A stretch of DNA of 64,000 nucleotides from Clavelina lepadiformis (taxonomy: Eukaryota; Chordata; Ascidiacea; Aplousobranchia; Clavelinidae): contig NC_135241.1 of the NCBI RefSeq assembly GCF_947623445.1, positions 17,486,501-17,550,500 of the forward strand, read 5' to 3'. The notes under the pieces are model-generated. The model did no database searches, was not told the DNA's origin, and saw only the letters and a program-made list of their open reading frames with translations. A program made the position numbers and the translations under genes. Of the stretch, positions 62,918 through 64,000 are shown in pieces; positions within the stretch are counted from its first letter, which is position 1; every line of letters begins with the position of its first letter.

Positions 62918-64000
62918 CCACCAGACTCATTTGAAATTTTAACGTACCTAACAGGAGTTATCAGTTTTAGTGTCATATATAAATATATTTTTTCAAAATT
63001 CATTCTTAAAATGTGATGTTCTGAAATGTTGTTGAGGCTTGGTAAACATTGTAACAAATATTTTATAATCCTCTTGCAATGCTCTAGGTTTGTTTTCGGG
63101 GTTCGGTGATTTGGGAGGTGATTGTAGAGCTCTATTATTACATAATTGGTACTTCTTGTTGTATTGTTATGTGTTAGCATGTTGCTTTGTAAACCAAATC
63201 TGTTCCTGAAAGTGCAATCTTCCATTTATTTATATACAAAGTTCTTAGAGTTGTTTTAGACCGAATGCCCTTGTATTATCATCTCAGTTTCTATTTCTGC
63301 AATCATTCATGACAACATTTTATGATGTGAAAACTTATTTTGATAAATGTTGCTATTTAATTGTATAGGGCTGAGTGGTGGACACTCAGACAGGCAAAGG
63401 TTTTAATTTTATAGTATGTGTGCTGAAATAGCTATGTCTATCTGTTCTGACAGGTATTATTTGTTGGTGTTTATGTATTGCGTGTTGCCAAAAATGCTGC
63501 CTCTCAGCATTGAAATATGCTCGTGGTGAAATGTGATGTTATCCCGTCTTTTACTTCTCTCTTGCGTTGTTAGTCAGCAAAGTTAAGTGAAGTTAATATA
63601 TCGCTCATTGCTGTCGGGAACAGGAGCCAATAGATGAATACTTTCCTGTCAGTAATTTATCACGGCATCACTGTGCATCCATTGATCGTCACGGGTTACT
63701 TGCATAGTTTAGATGAAAATATTACAGGCCATAGTGACTTTAATTATTATGTAATTTTCACAACGCTAAAGTGTTTTAGATGGTTATAAGATAGGTGCAT
63801 TTATTCATAAATTGGTCATTAAATTTGTTAGTTGCATAATTAATATTGATTTATAGTAACATAACATTTTTATAATATTGGCTTTGACAGTTTGTTACTT
63901 ATTAAAACGCTTTTGAAAACACAAAATTGTTTGAAGTACATGTGTTGTGTTAAGTGACTTTTTTCTGTGTTTTATCTACATATTCTAAGATTTGTACCAA
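62918..64000. other. 3' flank of the LysM gene
   Basis: Probably 3' UTR for part of its length; ATTAAA at 63901 is one possible polyadenylation signal. No other gene seen. Confidence 0.45.

Overview
The window looks like a gene-dense stretch of a tunicate genome, most likely an ascidian close to Ciona. This is inferred from the AT-rich DNA, short GT-AG introns, small gene spacing and gene content; no species marker was seen. Nothing bacterial or organellar is present. I found no CRISPR array, tRNA or rRNA.

Layout. (1) 0-17.6 kb, minus strand: three tandem chymotrypsin-like serine protease genes of five exons each, with intact catalytic triads, signal peptides and TATA boxes. Two of them lie inside a roughly 5 kb tandem duplication (1-4742 against 7926-13309) that also carries a decayed Tigger/pogo transposon. 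A broken Ty3/gypsy-type integrase fragment separates the two copies, and a decayed hAT (ZBED5-like) transposase follows the second. (2) 18.4-22 kb: a secreted Cys-rich protein gene of unknown family on the minus strand, and an opposite-strand relic of one of its exons. (3) 24-32.8 kb, minus: a 17-exon gene for a scaffold with six PDZ domains, an acidic coiled coil and a proline-rich tail, most like the NHERF/PDZK1 family. (4) 37.6-38 kb: a doubtful small TATA-driven gene. (5) 40.7-49 kb, minus: a type I membrane receptor with six Ig domains, two FN3-like regions and one membrane segment. Its cytoplasmic tail can be read two ways depending on a frame-shifting cassette exon. (6) 51.4-53.6 kb, plus: two one-PDZ mini-genes related to PDZ4 and PDZ1 of the large scaffold; the second ends in a CaaX-like box. 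(7) 55.3-59.8 kb, minus: an intron-rich linker histone H1 gene whose large intron holds two hAT-type MITEs and a perfect foldback. (8) 61.6-62.9 kb, plus: a LYSMD3/4-like membrane protein.

How the genes fit together. The proteases form a family that grew by local duplication and are probably co-expressed from similar TATA promoters. The PDZ genes and the Ig receptor could form one membrane-scaffold set: one predicted receptor tail ends in a class I PDZ ligand (ITVI). That link is inference only. Exon coordinates come from reading splice signals by eye with phase checks; all introns are unverified by transcripts.
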